A stretch of DNA of 64,000 nt from Myrica gale (GCA_963930655.1 OZ005610.1:7569001-7633000); one strand, 5' to 3'; positions 40,652 through 52,485 are shown, counted from the stretch's first letter. Program-made: numbers and translations. The notes: generated by a model not told the origin, from the sequence alone.

Positions 40652-43440
40652 AAAAAAACAAGAACGCACTGGAAATGAGAAAACAAAGGACACGGGACAC
40701 GCATAATCGGCGAACCTTATCACCAAGCGAAACAAGGATCACCCAGATAACGACAAGTACAAATAGGTCGGGGATTTATTTTATGTTTGTATCTTTTATG
40801 TGCGAGTAAAATTTACCAAATAATAGCTTGTGGGGCTTGCCAGGAGAGAACCGACTAGCTCCACGCCTCGAGTCTCGAGCTTTGTCCATTTCTAGGCTAC
40901 TAACATCTGAATTTCAAAAACGGCTTCGACGGCTAAGAATTCGATTCGACCCGACCCGACCAACCACGAGATACGCTGGCCGCCGGGATCTTTTCCATTT
41001 AGCGATTTGTTTACTTCCACTCGAGTTTCCAGAATTTGAGTTACTTCAATCAAATGAAAGAAAACGGGTCAGAGAAATTGTAGAAAATGAAAATCGTTTC
41101 CGGTTTTGCTATGAACACGAAAGGAAAATGTAAAGAAGTGAACGAGAACAACGTAGCGACAGAGAGACAGAGAGGGAGAGAGAATTAATTTTGGGTTTTA
41201 GTTTTTACCGAAAAGCTCGCCGGAAAGAAAACCGAAAAAGTGGCGTTTGGGTTTTCCAAAGAAAGAGAAAAACCAATTTGGGTTGCCACATATGTCTCAA
41301 TCTCTCTGAACTTAAGAGTACCAGCGCTCGCGAGGATCTCGTCGGTGAAATAGAAAAGAGATAGGGAAGGCAGAGACAAAAAGCAAGCAAAGAGATGGTA
41401 GAAAAGAAAGTAAGAAAAGTAATTCGTTCCTCGTGTTCAGAGAATCAGGTTCTTCGCGAAATAAAGCGGAGTAATAGACCCGAGAAAGGGCCACACAGAG
41501 AGCTACAGACAGATAAAACTGGCAGGCTAGAGAAGTTCTGAAATACCCGTGAAACTCCTTCAGTCAAAATACTGGGATGAATCACATAATCACATTAGTT
41601 CTCTCGTTGGAGGAAAAATAACCGATTAATGCACGAATCTCCCAGAAACAAAAACCAGCAAGTCTTCCTTTCCGGATATTACATCCAAAAAACTCCTCCG
41701 CGTAATCGAACGAGATGAAAATCAAGTCAGAGAGTGGAACTTCAAGGCAAAAAAGAAAATTCAGGAAAACCCACTTCAACTCCCAAAACTCAATTCAGAT
41801 CCACATATCAGAGCTCTCAAACTCATTTCGCTCACTAAATGCTCACTAGTTCCACAAGAAAACGGGGAAAAATGAAAAAAACCCGATGATTTCGCACCGT
41901 AAAGTCGAGCTTAAATGCGTCCCGAAACTGCCACCACCCTCCCTTTCTCTCGCTTTTTCTCCTTTCTTTTCTCTCTCTTTCCCGACATTTATACACAACC
42001 TCCATTCTCACGTCATTCCACGATCGACGGTGCACACTCGTGGTCCCTCACAGCCGTTGGATAACCACCGAAGCATCAACAGAATAATTGCCACGTGTCA
42101 TATGCCAACGTGTAAGCTGTCCACGTTACATCCCATGCAGAGGCTGAAACCCCACGGCGCTGATACATTTATTGGAAACCTCGGCCCAATTCCGCCGTCG
42201 ATGGTTTCCTCATTGGAGACGACGTACTTTCCTTATCCGAGATTGAGACGGTTGACAAACACTAACTGAACCAAATGCCATTTATCGACGGCTACAGTCG
42301 CAAAGCACATGGATGTTCGCCATGTGGCATAGCTTACCGTCTCTCCTTACGAACAACATGCTTCCTCCTGCGGCCAAGCCTACTCTCTCTTCCCAACGAT
42401 AAAAATATTCTGTACTTTTTTTGTGTGTGGAAATTGATACAAGTTTCCTCAGATTAAAAAAAAACGGTTTATTCTAGAAAAAAAAAAAAAAAACGGTTTA
42501 TTTTCCGGTTATGTGAAAAAGGTCAGAGATTACTGCTGTGAGAAACACGTACCATTAACAGAAGACTGTGACACTGTGTGATTCTCCACGCGCCTGATGG
42601 AGTGGAGCTTGAGCGTGTTAAGCCTTTTTTTTTCTTTTCTTCCTAGGCTGTTATTTGACGGGGAATGTAATCATTTGATTCTCTGGCTCTCTGCACCTCG
42701 GCGTGGCAGATGGAGCCACGATTGCTGCGTGACTCGTAGATTTTTCCGGTAGCTAACACTGCAATTACCAAAAGACCTTCGTTCTCACCCCACCATGAGA
42801 CGTTGATGCTATGGATTGCAAGCCGCAACATTTCGACGGACATTGTCTAAGAGCAACGAGCATAATGGAAGAGGCCCCTATATAATAGGCCGCGGGCCCA
42901 ATGCACTGAATAGGCTTTGCTTGATTTAGCACCAATTGTACCAATTTCAGCTTTTGTCTTGAAGAATTTGGCTGTCCTTTTATATTCGAATCCCTTTTGA
43001 AGCACGCCATCTTTGCACGGGATAAACTTAGGCAAAGGTTTATATGGCTCAATCATATACGACTTTGATTGAACCTTTCATATGTAGCTATAATAATCTT
43101 TAGAATTTTTCGCATTAATCAAAAAGCATCAATAATTTCTCACAATCCCATCAAGTGAGTAAATAAAAAATCCTATGATTTATATCTATCTAGATGAGAC
43201 TATGAGACACAATACTCGCTATTTTTTTTTAGAGCAATCAGCAATGGACCCTAACCCCGTTAGGGGGGAGGCCGGAGGCAGCTATGAATATTGTGGCGTT
43301 GGTCAAATGTCACATCCGCATTCTTCTGTGGCCGTATAGATGAGATAGCCGCATGGGTCTAGTGGGCAGCTGGATTTTATGCGCATTCAGTCATTGTGAC
43401 GTAGATGTCAATCTGGTCTTCCTATACGGCAGAGACACCC
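40652..43440. other. Upstream region of the TIC-like gene and intergenic DNA
   Basis: The first 1.3 kb (to about 42000) is likely promoter and untranslated leader of the TIC-like gene, with GA-rich blocks (41160-41180, 41930-41985 as CT). From 42000 to 42440 there are several ACGT cores (CCACGTGTCA near 42091, CCACGTTACA near 42120), which may be G-box-like sites. An open minus-strand stretch at 42643-42843 and 42847-43056 has no motif I recognise. A duplicated AAACGGTTTATT lies at about 42463 and 42492. Confidence 0.4.
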
Positions 43441-43444
43441 AAGA

Positions 43445-45545
43445 GTTTTTTTTTAGACGGTTAGGATTTATCTCACTTTGCGAATTAGTCGTTAAATTTA
43501 AAAAAATTAAATGTGTTTCCGTCACTGAAACGTTACTTTACTTAACGGCAGACTCGGCAGTGCCCCCACACGTCAGCTGCCTTGCCACATCACCTCTATT
43601 TTTCCTTGTCATCAAGACACTCAACAAACCTGTCCAAAACGACGCCGGCCATAGCCATCGTCTTCACTGAAACTATGTCCGAAGCTTTTCCTTTGCACTC
43701 GCAACCCACGTCCAAGTGCTCATCTCAGTCACGTCGCCGATGATTCTCCCCGCTCACCTTCTTTTTCTTTTACACGGAAGCAGTAAAGCATCTTCAATGG
43801 CCTGCTGTCACCTTCTCACGGAACCCCCCGCATGAAACCTGCCCAGTTGCCCTCCTCTGTTTGAGCCCAATGTTGAATTCATCTTTCAACAACTCCTCGT
43901 AATTCAATAGACCTCTCAGGCCAGTTCTTCAACACTTCACAAAGTTCTTCAATTTTAAGTCAACAACAGGTCCTATTTGCTGCAGATTCTCATTTCACAA
44001 ATGGAGGGAGCACAAATCCTATTTGCTTGTGATTTAGTATTGATATAGTGCTGTTACTCTGTAACACGGCTACCGAGGCTCTGTTTTTGTTGCTGTCTTT
44101 CCTGTTGTATGTTTTTGAGAGATAGAAGAGATGGTTTTCTTAAGTGTGTTTACGATGGAGAGAGTGACCTTGAGCATGAAGAAGCAGATCTAGTTGTTTA
44201 GAAAGACCATTCAAGAATATTTGCCGTTGCTTTTTAGGAATACAGACGAGCTCCAAAATTACTTGTCAAAGTCTATTTTTGGGTTAAATGCATCTCATAC
44301 TCTGTGGTATTCGCGAATTGCAAATATACTCATGAGGTAAACAAAGTCATTTTCATACCCCTGAGGTAAACATCAAGGTCACAATATGGTGTCATCATCT
44401 AATTGATGCTGACGTGTCTATTTTAAAAAAATTAATTAAATTTTTTTTAAAAAAAAAATGCTTAAATGCATCTCATGTCCCTGTGGTATTCGCGAATTGC
44501 AAATATGCCCTTGAGGTATTCGCGATGACGTGTCATCATCTGATTGGTACTGACGTGTCTATTTTTGCCACGTCAGCATTTATCGTTAGTGTTTCAAACG
44601 ACACATTAACGGATGGGCATATTGTGACCTTGATGTTTACCTCAGGGGTATGAAAATGACTTTGTTTACCTCAGAGGTATATTTGTAATTCGCGAATACC
44701 ACAGGGGATTTGAGATGCATTTAACCCTCTATTTTTCTTGTAACAGTATGCAACAATGATTATTCTCAGATCTATCTCTCAAGTCAATACAATAGCAAAC
44801 GCACTTACAATATTAAACATTTCGCTGACCTCCTTGTATACGATCACGAACAACAACTACAGGTAAAAGTCATTTGTTTTTGCGTTTTGGAGATCTGTAG
44901 GCAGTCCTATCAAATATCGAGTGCATGTGGTTCTAAACTTGGCCATCGTGTAAAAGCTAACATAATTTCATGTCTTTTACGCAGGATTTGTATAGGTAGG
45001 AGCCAGAAAGTACATAGTGTTTGAAATCGATCCAATAGGTTGAGAACCGGTTTCCTCAAAGCCAAGCACGGAGTTATGCTTGAAGAACTAGGCAAGGCCC
45101 TTAGAAACTCGACATTCAATATTCTGGGAAAGAGGTTCCAGTTGATGGAAGATTTGTTGGCAAATCCTAGTACTCGTTATGGCAAGGTGACTCTTTTTCC
45201 GTTAAATGTCTTCACTTGATTATAGCGAGAGATAAGCACTTGGTCGTGGGTTGCTAGTGCAAAGAAAGAGCTTCGGACGTGGTTTCAGTGAAGACAATGG
45301 CTATGGCCGGCGTCGTTTTGGGCATGTTTGATTGAGTGTGTCTTGATGACGTGGAAAAATAGAGGTGATGTGGCATAGCAGCTGACGTGTGGACACTGCC
45401 GTTAAGTAAAGTAACGTGACGGAATGACTAATTTTTTAAAAGTTAAAAAACTCGATGACTGAAATTTAAATTTTTGAATACTAATGATTAATTCGTAAAA
45501 TGGGATAAAATCTAATAACTAAAAATTGAATTTCACTCTCTTTTT
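43445..45545. mobile_element. Non-autonomous Mutator-like element with ~300-bp terminal inverted repeats
   Basis: Arms at about 43454-43732 and 45224-45525 are inverted copies, sharing for example GTTACTTTACTTAACGGCAG, GCCACATCACCTCTATTTTT and AACGACGCCGGCCATAGCC. Long, diverged terminal repeats around unrelated interior DNA are typical of MULEs. No transposase is present. Exact ends and the target duplication are obscured by T runs, so coordinates are approximate. The interior contains a nested element (44281-44727) and an open stretch (about 45055-45185) that could be captured host sequence. Confidence 0.75.
44281..44727. mobile_element. Nested terminal-inverted-repeat element with 9-bp target duplication
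   Basis: The 447-bp element starts GGGTTAAATGCATCTCA and ends with its reverse complement. Inverted similarity extends over 100 bp per side (GTATTCGCGAATT, GAGGTAAACAAAGTC, CCCCTGAGGTAAACATC). Perfect 9-bp flanks TCTATTTTT lie at 44272-44280 and 44728-44736. Nine-bp duplications and long ends indicate a Mutator-type MITE. A partial internal duplicate of the end repeats at 44461-44525. It lies inside the larger MULE. Confidence 0.88.
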
Positions 45546-45689
45546 TTTATTAGGTGAACAAATTTGGAACCCCTTTCATTCTCACCCCAACAATTGTCTT
45601 CCTTGTCAAATCAACGAAGGGCTTGGCTTTTCACTGCATCATTGAGTGGAATATGTCCTTCTCTTGTCGATTGTCCTTATCTGGTATTA

Positions 45690-45882
45690 TTGTGTTTGTG
45701 TTGTAAAATGTTGGGTATGAAAATATGTGTTGGTATTGGGTTTAGTGAAAAGGTGAAGAGAGAGATAATTTTTTATAGTTTTTGTAATTTTTTATATTTT
45801 TTTATGAGAGAGAGAGATTATATTGGAGTATTTTATTAGGAGAGAGATAAAATGTTGAAAATGTTGAGTTTTGCAAACACAG
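45690..45882. mobile_element. Tourist-like MITE
   Basis: The element reads TTGTGTTTGTGTTGTAAAATG at the left (here shortened) and ends TTGCAAACACAG. It is the inverted copy of the element at 49832-50023, sharing GTTGGTATTGGGTTTAGT, AAAGGTGAAGAGAGA and the GAGAGAGATTATATTGGAGT core. Flanking bases TTA and TAA suit the PIF/Harbinger preference. No coding capacity. Confidence 0.65.
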
Positions 45883-47260
45883 TAATGTTTACCATGTCCG
45901 CCACAATAGATGCTGTTCGTATGTACTTTCCTTTTTAATTTCTGGACACTCAGGATTTGTGGCTACGAAGTTGGAAACACGAGCCTCTAGGCAATTTGAA
46001 TCCTAATTTCCTCGTTCAAGTTTCATGTACATTCACTAGCCGTGATTTGGGTCAACAATTTTGCCGGACAAAGAAAACGCTGCTACTTTTCCTATCCCCT
46101 GCTCTTTCACCGCTAACGCTCATTCCTTTTTTCTTCCTGCTCATCTGTATCTGTCTAATCAGATATTGCTTTGAACTGCTACAAAGGATGAAAAGGCTAT
46201 TTAGACATCCATGGGCTGTTTTATGATTTTTGTTTCAAAGTAAGCGTTCTTTTGATGTTAGATTAACGAAAGAATACAGAAGGTAAGGTAAGAGTAGAGG
46301 AACCTAACAAACACCCCCATAAATCTGTTGCGTACAATGCTGAAAAAGAAGAAAGAAAGCAAGACAAGGACCCCGTAGATTCTTAACTAAAAGGACCACC
46401 GAGAAGACGATTACTGAACCAGACAAACTACGTACTTGAAATCACGAGCAGCCCGACAGCTATGTAGGAGGGAAGGATGCCTGACGACGCTGCAATGAGA
46501 GTACGTAGCTGCAGGAGATCTCCTCTTGGGATTCCTCGTTTGCTTAGTGGGAATGGAATATGTTTTGTGCTTTGAATTACTGAGAACTACAACTTTGTAC
46601 TGAGTTACGATACAATGAATGGATTACGGGCATGTTTATTTTATTTGCTACGTTTCAAAAGTGTCAACTTAACTGTAGAGAGCTTCCTTTCGATAAGAAA
46701 TCAGTAAACTCACTCAACGTTCCATGTATTTTCTTGAGGCGTCTCCATTCTCTGTTCCATATTTCCATGATTTCACTCTTTTTGAGGCATCCTACTCTTT
46801 TTCTTTTTTTTCTTTCCTTTTTCCCTTTATTTTTTTTGGGGTTGGGGGTGTTGTTTGTTCTGATTCTTCAGCTATCCCATTAGGCACCAAAAAGGAGTTA
46901 AATTCACCTTTCTGTACCAAGGTGCAGAAGCAAATGCCTTTTGGGCCATTTATAACCAAAGGGGCCCAATTTAGAATGATTGATCTTCGCAAAGCTCGAT
47001 AAGGTACTACCCAAATTAAATGTTGAATTACCACCGATATGAAGCGCCTACCCAAATAAATGAGTTCCTTTATTACCAGTTTACAACCATATAATTTTTA
47101 ATTTTTTGGGCTAAGAGCGACTTACGATATCTTTGGGTGAATCTGAATAGTAAGTTATTATCATTAGTAATCCCTTTACACGATGCTCATCCTTCATCGA
47201 AGAAGGTTATGAGATATATATGTCATAAATAATAGTACCAAGCATTGAGGAAAGGTATTC
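45883..47260. other. Intergenic region 5' of the GASA cluster
   Basis: No gene recognised. The stretch has T-rich tracts at about 46800-46840, where the plus strand shows an open but low-complexity frame. The downstream end is the 3' flank of the broken GASA copy. Confidence 0.4.
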
Positions 47261-47444
47261 TTACGGGCATTTGTGTCTGCCGCCGTGGGTAGTCATATTG
47301 GCATAGCAGGGGCACGCATCATAGTTACCGTAAGTCCGCAAGTGCCAGGAGGAACACAGTCGCAGCGGGCACAACACGTCCCACAAACCCTGTTGCATAG
47401 GCGTGGCCTCGATGACAATTGGCATCTCGCATCATAAGCAGCAT

Positions 47445-47806
47445 TAGGGCTGAACGGACCGGACTGGAAAACAGGACCGGATTTGCGGTCCGGTCCGGTC
47501 TTAATTTTAAAAATACAGTCCGGTCCGGTCCGGTCTATACATTTTTGAAATGCGGTCCGGACCGGACCGGACTGCATTTCATAATTTTTTTAAAAATTTT
47601 ATAAAAATATTACCGCTCTGTGCTGCGCCTGCGATTTTTTTAAAAAAAGAATTTAAATCCGGTCTGGACCACTTAAGTGGTCCAGACCGGACCACATTTC
47701 TTTAAACCAGACCGGACCGGACCAAATATAAGTGGTCCGATCCGGTCCTTTAATATTGGAGGACCAGAAATGCGGTCTGGACCGCATTTCCGTTTTTTCA
47801 CCCCTA
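47445..47806. mobile_element. hAT-type MITE, copy 2, inserted in a GASA exon
   Basis: The 362-bp element starts TAGGGCTGAA and ends TTCACCCCTA, matching the ends of copy 1. Perfect 8-bp target duplications AGCAGCAT lie at 47437-47444 and 47807-47814. The interior again carries clustered GGTCCGGACC and GGTCCGGTCCGGTC motifs at both sides of an AT-rich middle. No coding capacity. Confidence 0.95.
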
Positions 47807-47898
47807 AGCAGCATCACAATCTGGCATGCAAAGAATACAAGAATATTGCACCTCAATTAAACTCTTTTGCTTGATTAATAAATATGTTATTTATTTAA

Positions 47899-48166
47899 GG
47901 CTTAATTGCATTGTAGATTCCTATGGTATTACCTGTTTGACAAATTGGTCCATGGAGTATGAGTTTGTACTGACTAATCCCTGAGTAAGCATCATGTAAC
48001 AAAAAGGTCCCCCGTTAGATTTCCGTCGACCCATTTAACGGCCAAAGCTTTCGTGGGAACTTTTTTGTTACATGATGATTACACTAGGGACTAGCCAGTA
48101 CAAGCTCATACCTCAGGACCAATTTGTCAAAAGGTGATACCACATGACCTATTGTGCAATTAAACC
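47899..48166. mobile_element. Terminal-inverted-repeat MITE, copy 1
   Basis: Ends are GGCTTAATTGCA and, inverted, GGTTTAATTGCA. The arms extend about 100 bp (TTTGACAAATTGGTCC, GGTATGAG, CATCATGTAACAAAAA) and meet near a GGGTCGAC-like centre. It is nearly a perfect hairpin and lies in intron 2 of the broken GASA copy. Target duplication not clear; the type is probably Mutator-like. Confidence 0.75.
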
Positions 48167-48956
48167 TTCTTTTTTCCACTCTTAAACCTCTAGAATAATA
48201 CAATAATTGTCTTCCTCAATTGCTGGCTGCTCTAGATATATACATCTCGGTCAAGAAAAGAAATAACGGGGAACTTGATTGGTAAAAGATTCTTGGTGTG
48301 GAACACTTGCCTATAGCGAGACAATGTGGAACAATAATGATAAAACTGGTTCTTGGTCTTTCCCCTGACAAATATTAAAAACTGATGTTTTGGAGATTCT
48401 ATCTAATGTTAAATTTGATGGAAGCTGAGGATCCTCTAATGAATGTATTTATAGTCTGTGTGTGCTTTGTGTCGAGCCTACACCAAGTTGGGAATTCTTC
48501 TCCCTTAAAAAGAAAAAATTACTTGGTGTTGAGACCTCAAATAGCCATAGTTCATACAAAACTTGCGGAGAGATCATTTAACCCTGGCTGAAAGAGAAGC
48601 AGATGGAGACTTATATGTCAGAATGCATAGAAGAAATCCATACCAAGAAATTTATTGGTGCATATATAGTATCACATAAGCTGGGGAAGAACAACCAAGA
48701 ACAGTTAAGACTTCTAAATTGTGTCAGATCGTATGGAAACCAAGAGGTGCAAAGGTTTTGTGGATGGACTATTGGTTGGTCTTTGGTTGTTTCAGACATA
48801 CCTATGTCATAAATTTCTTTCTGTAACAGTTCATTACGATTGTATGCGGATGATTGTTCGCTTCCCACCTACATGTTGCATCTGTTCATAACACCTATAT
48901 TTCTTTTTATTTTATTTTCTTCACAGTTGATCACTACTTTTTGTTTCTTCTTCTTT

Positions 48957-49227
48957 GGCTAAATTGCGCCTTAGGTCCCTGTGGTATCACCGTTTGACAA
49001 ATTAGTCCGTGAGGTATGAGTTTGTACCAGTTAGTCTCTGGGATAAGCATCATGTAACAAAAAGGTCATCTAAGAAGCTTTCGCCTTTAAATGGGTCAAC
49101 GAAAATCTAAAAGGATGACCTTTTTGTTATATGATGCTTACCCCAGAAACTAACTAATACAAACTCATACTCCAAGAAACAATTTGTCAAAAAATAATAC
49201 CACATGAACCTACGTTACAATTAAGCC
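48957..49227. mobile_element. Terminal-inverted-repeat MITE, copy 2
   Basis: Same family as 47899-48166: ends GGCTAAATTGCG and, inverted, GGCTTAATTGTA; internal TTTGACAAATTAGTCC, GATAAGCATCATGTAACAAA and an inverted arm. It lies in the same GASA intron, in the same orientation, about 0.8 kb away. Confidence 0.75.
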
Positions 49228-49831
49228 TTTATTCAACTCCTTATTATAATAAAGTATATATGTTCAATGAATACAAAGAGTGAAGGATCATATACCTATC
49301 TTTTTCTGGGGAAGGGATCTCGACCATGGTGGTGATCACCTAAAACATGTCAGATAAAGAATTATTGGTGTTAATGAAGAGGCTTTTCAACAGGTGGGAG
49401 GAAACAGAAAATCAAAGAAAGGGGGAGTACTGGAAAAACTTTTACCAGTTGATAAAGATTCAGCAAGGTTGAGAATGAGTAGTTGAGCAATTAGGGTTTT
49501 GGAGACGGCCATGGTTTTAATGCTTGGAACTAGGTAGGGCATTTATGTTTCTGATCTTAACCTTGAAATTCGTGAGTTCATGAAGGTGAAAGTGGGGCTT
49601 TATTTATAGTGGGAGTTAAAAAATTATATGGGTTGGTAATAAATAGGGGTAGGTATAGGTTCTTCACAACTACAAATAGGGTAGGTACGTACTGGAATGG
49701 AACATTTTCAATGGTTGTCAACGTGTCGTGTAGGAGAAAGCATGCCTTGCATTTATGTGAATGGCCGAGACAACCAAGAGAACTGAAACCAGAACTGTTT
49801 GTTTCCAAGGTTGAAGTTACGACTAGAGTAA

Positions 49832-50023
49832 GGCTGCGTTTGCAAACTCAATTATCCCCAAAATTTTATCTCTTTCCTAATAAAATATTCTAATATAATC
49901 TCTCTCCCATAAAAAATATAAAAAATTACAAAATTTATAAAAAATTACCTCTCTTCACCTTTTTACTAAACCCAATACCAACACATATTCTCATACCAAA
50001 AATATTACAACACAAACACAACC
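49832..50023. mobile_element. Tourist-like MITE with TAA target duplication
   Basis: The 192-bp AT-rich element starts GGCTGCGTTTG and ends CAAACACAACC, with TAA on both sides (49829-49831 and 50024-50026). Three-bp TAA/TTA target sites and GG...CC ends are characteristic of Tourist/PIF-Harbinger MITEs. Its inverted relative is at 45690-45882. Confidence 0.82.
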
Positions 50024-51805
50024 TAAGAGAAGTAACATTGAGAGAGATCACATGAAAAATAATTTTATTCTGTCTTTCATTAAACGATAAGAAAACTTTA
50101 GTGTATTAACCATTTTAAAGCATGTTAATTCAGCGTATTAAACGACTAGAGTAAGAGATGCTTAAATTTATTATCTAAAGCATTTTAAAGCGTATTAACC
50201 GTTCTGTTGTAACTGTTACTTTTAGCCCTCCCGAAACCTGACAGCGGAGAATCAAAACGGCCTCGTTCAATTCAGTGCGGTGAACAGTTCTGGTAGCTCA
50301 TACCTTTAAGCACATGACTAGCACTGTTGATCAGCGCGCGGCGCAAAAAGTAATCACCGGGACCATCATTTTGGTTTCTTTTTACGGCTGCTTAACGCAC
50401 CTAATTGGACGGGCGCTTGAAATCTGGTAAAAGCAATGAGGATTACATGACTAGAAAACTGCACGAATTTAACTTTCGATAATCCTGCTCGTTAATGCAA
50501 AAGAGCCGACAACGCTGAGGATTGAGAATCCTCGAATTTCCTCCGGATTGTTTCAGTTACGGTTCCGGGGACACAAAAAGTAGATTGAATTTTGTTGACT
50601 GGCAGGTTAGATTCAAGATATTTCTTGGAGTCCCTTTAGTTTGAATTTTGCTTTTCCACGTTATGGGCTTTGTGGGCCTTACCGATCTCGGAAGAATGAA
50701 TTGGGCCGAAGTATTATGGGCTTCGAAGAGCAATTTACCCCGATGTATTGACTCAACCAGAACCGTCAATCTGCATGCTGGTCAAATTAGAGGATGAAGT
50801 CAGAAACAGTAAACGGTTTTCATAAGGCTGAAATTCCCAATTATTGTCTGTTTGTTTACTGTCCTATGTGGCATTTTTTCAGCGATACTTTGGCGTTCGA
50901 GTCCTAAAAGAAGCACGAAGGATAGTGCCCAGAATTTTTTTATTTTATTTTAAAAGGAAATAAACCGCAGTTGTCACATGGTCAAGTTGGATAGCTGTTG
51001 AGAAAACAACGAGTCAAAAAAAAAGGAGTCGTGCAAGGCTTCTTCTTCTTTCCTTGAAAAACTAGCGAAGAGGTCAGAACTCATAAGGAAAGATTTTGAC
51101 TTCATTATTTTATTTGGCATAAAGCCGAAAAGACTACAACATACACAACTTCAAATCCAGTGCCGGCTCAAGGGTAAGGTTATGGTGTAAAATTTTATAA
51201 CACAAACATACTTTAAGTGATAGCTTTAAGTCCTTACTCTGAGCAAGGTCCCATAAAAAGACCCAATATTTTTTTTTTGTACAGTAGATGACTCAAGAAA
51301 TAAAAAAATAATTGATCTAAAAAATGCAAGATACAATATTTTTATTTTTTTCATGTGTACTATTTTTTTGCTCATTGATATGTTTTTCCCAAGCTTCATA
51401 ATCCTTTTTCACATTATCCTTTTTCACATTATGAAATTTGCTAAAAGAAAAAAAAACCCTATAATAAATTAACTATACAAATTATATGAATGTCTTATAA
51501 ATTTCTTAATTGTATAAGTTACAGGGCTTTGATGTCATGTGTAAGAGCCCTTAAAAAATAATTAATGAGCCTTTCAACATTTTATATTAAATTTAATAAT
51601 TAGTAAATATTTTATATCAAAATTTATACAAAAGCCTACAAATTTATACAGCGCCTTAGGCAATACGCTCCATTTGGCTTGAGCCGCCACTGCTCAAATC
51701 CCAAACCAATGACAAATTAATGTCAAAAAATTTCATTTCCGACGTCCCTATTTCTTATTTTTTCTGTCTTAGATGACACCAGCACAGTCTGTTCGCGACT
51801 TCTAT
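50024..51805. other. Intergenic region 3' of GASA copy B, including the left end of the segmental duplication
   Basis: From about 50848 the sequence matches 59714 onward: TGTTTACTGTCC, then AGCGATACTTTGGCGTTCGA and the following 120 bases. The match is interrupted at 51130-51700 by AT-rich DNA absent from the second copy. Before 50848 no gene or clear element is seen; AAGCATTTTAAAGCGTATTAACC-like phrases repeat near 50110-50200. Confidence 0.5.
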
Positions 51806-52376
51806 TTAAGGGCACTTGCGTTTGTTGTCCCGGGTGGTTACGTTGGCGTAGCAGGGGCAGACCTCAAGATTACCGGAAGTGCCCGGAGGAACGCAGCTGC
51901 AGAGGGAGCAGCAACTCCCGCATGCCCTCTTGCAGAGGTTCGGCCTAGACGATATACTGCATCTTACGGCACATGCTCCTCCACAATCTGTAAGGACAAA
52001 GCATATGTAGTTACAACTTACAACTTACAACTTACAACGTTAGTCAAGTTATCAATTATATATATATGATCCAATCAGAAGGTATCAAATAACAAAAGGA
52101 TGGAAGAAGATGATGGAAGTCACCTATTTTTTGCCGAAAGAGTACCCTGAGTCCCGTTGTTGTTCACCTGCATCCGTCAACAGCGTGCTGTTTTGGTTAG
52201 AAAGTGACAAAGCTTCGCGACGTTCACGTATATACAGAAAAGAAACAGGAAGAGAAAACAGAGCAATCATCGTGATTAGAAGAATGAGAAAACTTTACCA
52301 GCTGATCAGCTTCAGAGAGTTGAAGAACTAGAAGGGAAATGAGAATAGAAGCAATTATAGCCTTGGAGATAGCCAT
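51806..52376 (-). CDS. GASA/snakin-type peptide gene, copy B, probable frameshift in exon 2
   Basis: GASA peptides are small, secreted, gibberellin- or stress-responsive proteins with a 12-cysteine domain. Exons: 52299-52376 (signal peptide MAISKAIIASILISLLVLQL), 52124-52167, 51806-51987 (cysteine domain with RPNLCKRACGSCCSLCSC and the C-terminal KRKCP). Exon 2 is 44 bases here against 43 in the copy at 60.5 kb. The difference is one extra A in the A-run just before the donor (six A instead of five). As read, this shifts exon 3 out of frame and destroys the cysteine pattern. Exon 3 itself is open and complete. Either the gene died recently or the A-run is miscalled. Gene organisation, promoter and TATA box are otherwise like the intact copy. 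Confidence 0.85.
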
Positions 52377-52475
52377 GAGTATAGAGACTTGGGGTCGAAC
52401 TGGAGCTTTTTTTGTTCAACGCCTAGTTGAAATCTCAGTATCTAATTGTGTGAAGAAGCGAGATAAGGGTGCCTG

Positions 52476-52485
52476 CTATTTATAG
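52476..52485 (-). promoter_or_regulatory. TATA box of GASA copy B
   Basis: The minus strand reads CTATAAATAG about 100 bases upstream of the ATG at 52376. The same box at the same distance precedes the paralogue at 61000. Confidence 0.75.

Larger units (their letters stand above)
47261..49512 (-). pseudogene. Broken GASA/snakin-type cysteine-rich peptide gene (copy A)
   Basis: Exon 1 (49446-49512) begins MAVSKTLIAQLLI, a GASA-type signal peptide. A likely exon 2 is 49296-49339. Exon 3 encodes a GASA domain (RCQLSSRPRLC, RVCGTCCARCDCVPPGT) but is broken twice. A 362-bp hAT-type MITE (47445-47806) splits it into 47807-47820 and 47261-47444, and an 8-base insertion near 47331 shifts the frame before the last cysteines. 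Removing the MITE and one target duplication leaves 190 bases, exactly 8 more than the 182-base exon 3 of the two other copies. Exon 1 plus exon 2 also leave the wrong phase. Intron 2 is enlarged by two inverted-repeat elements. A functional peptide is very unlikely. Confidence 0.9.

Noticed and set aside
42643..43056. Minus-strand open frames as a small gene
   Set aside because: They overlap in different frames, share no recognised motif, and lack clear splice sites linking them.
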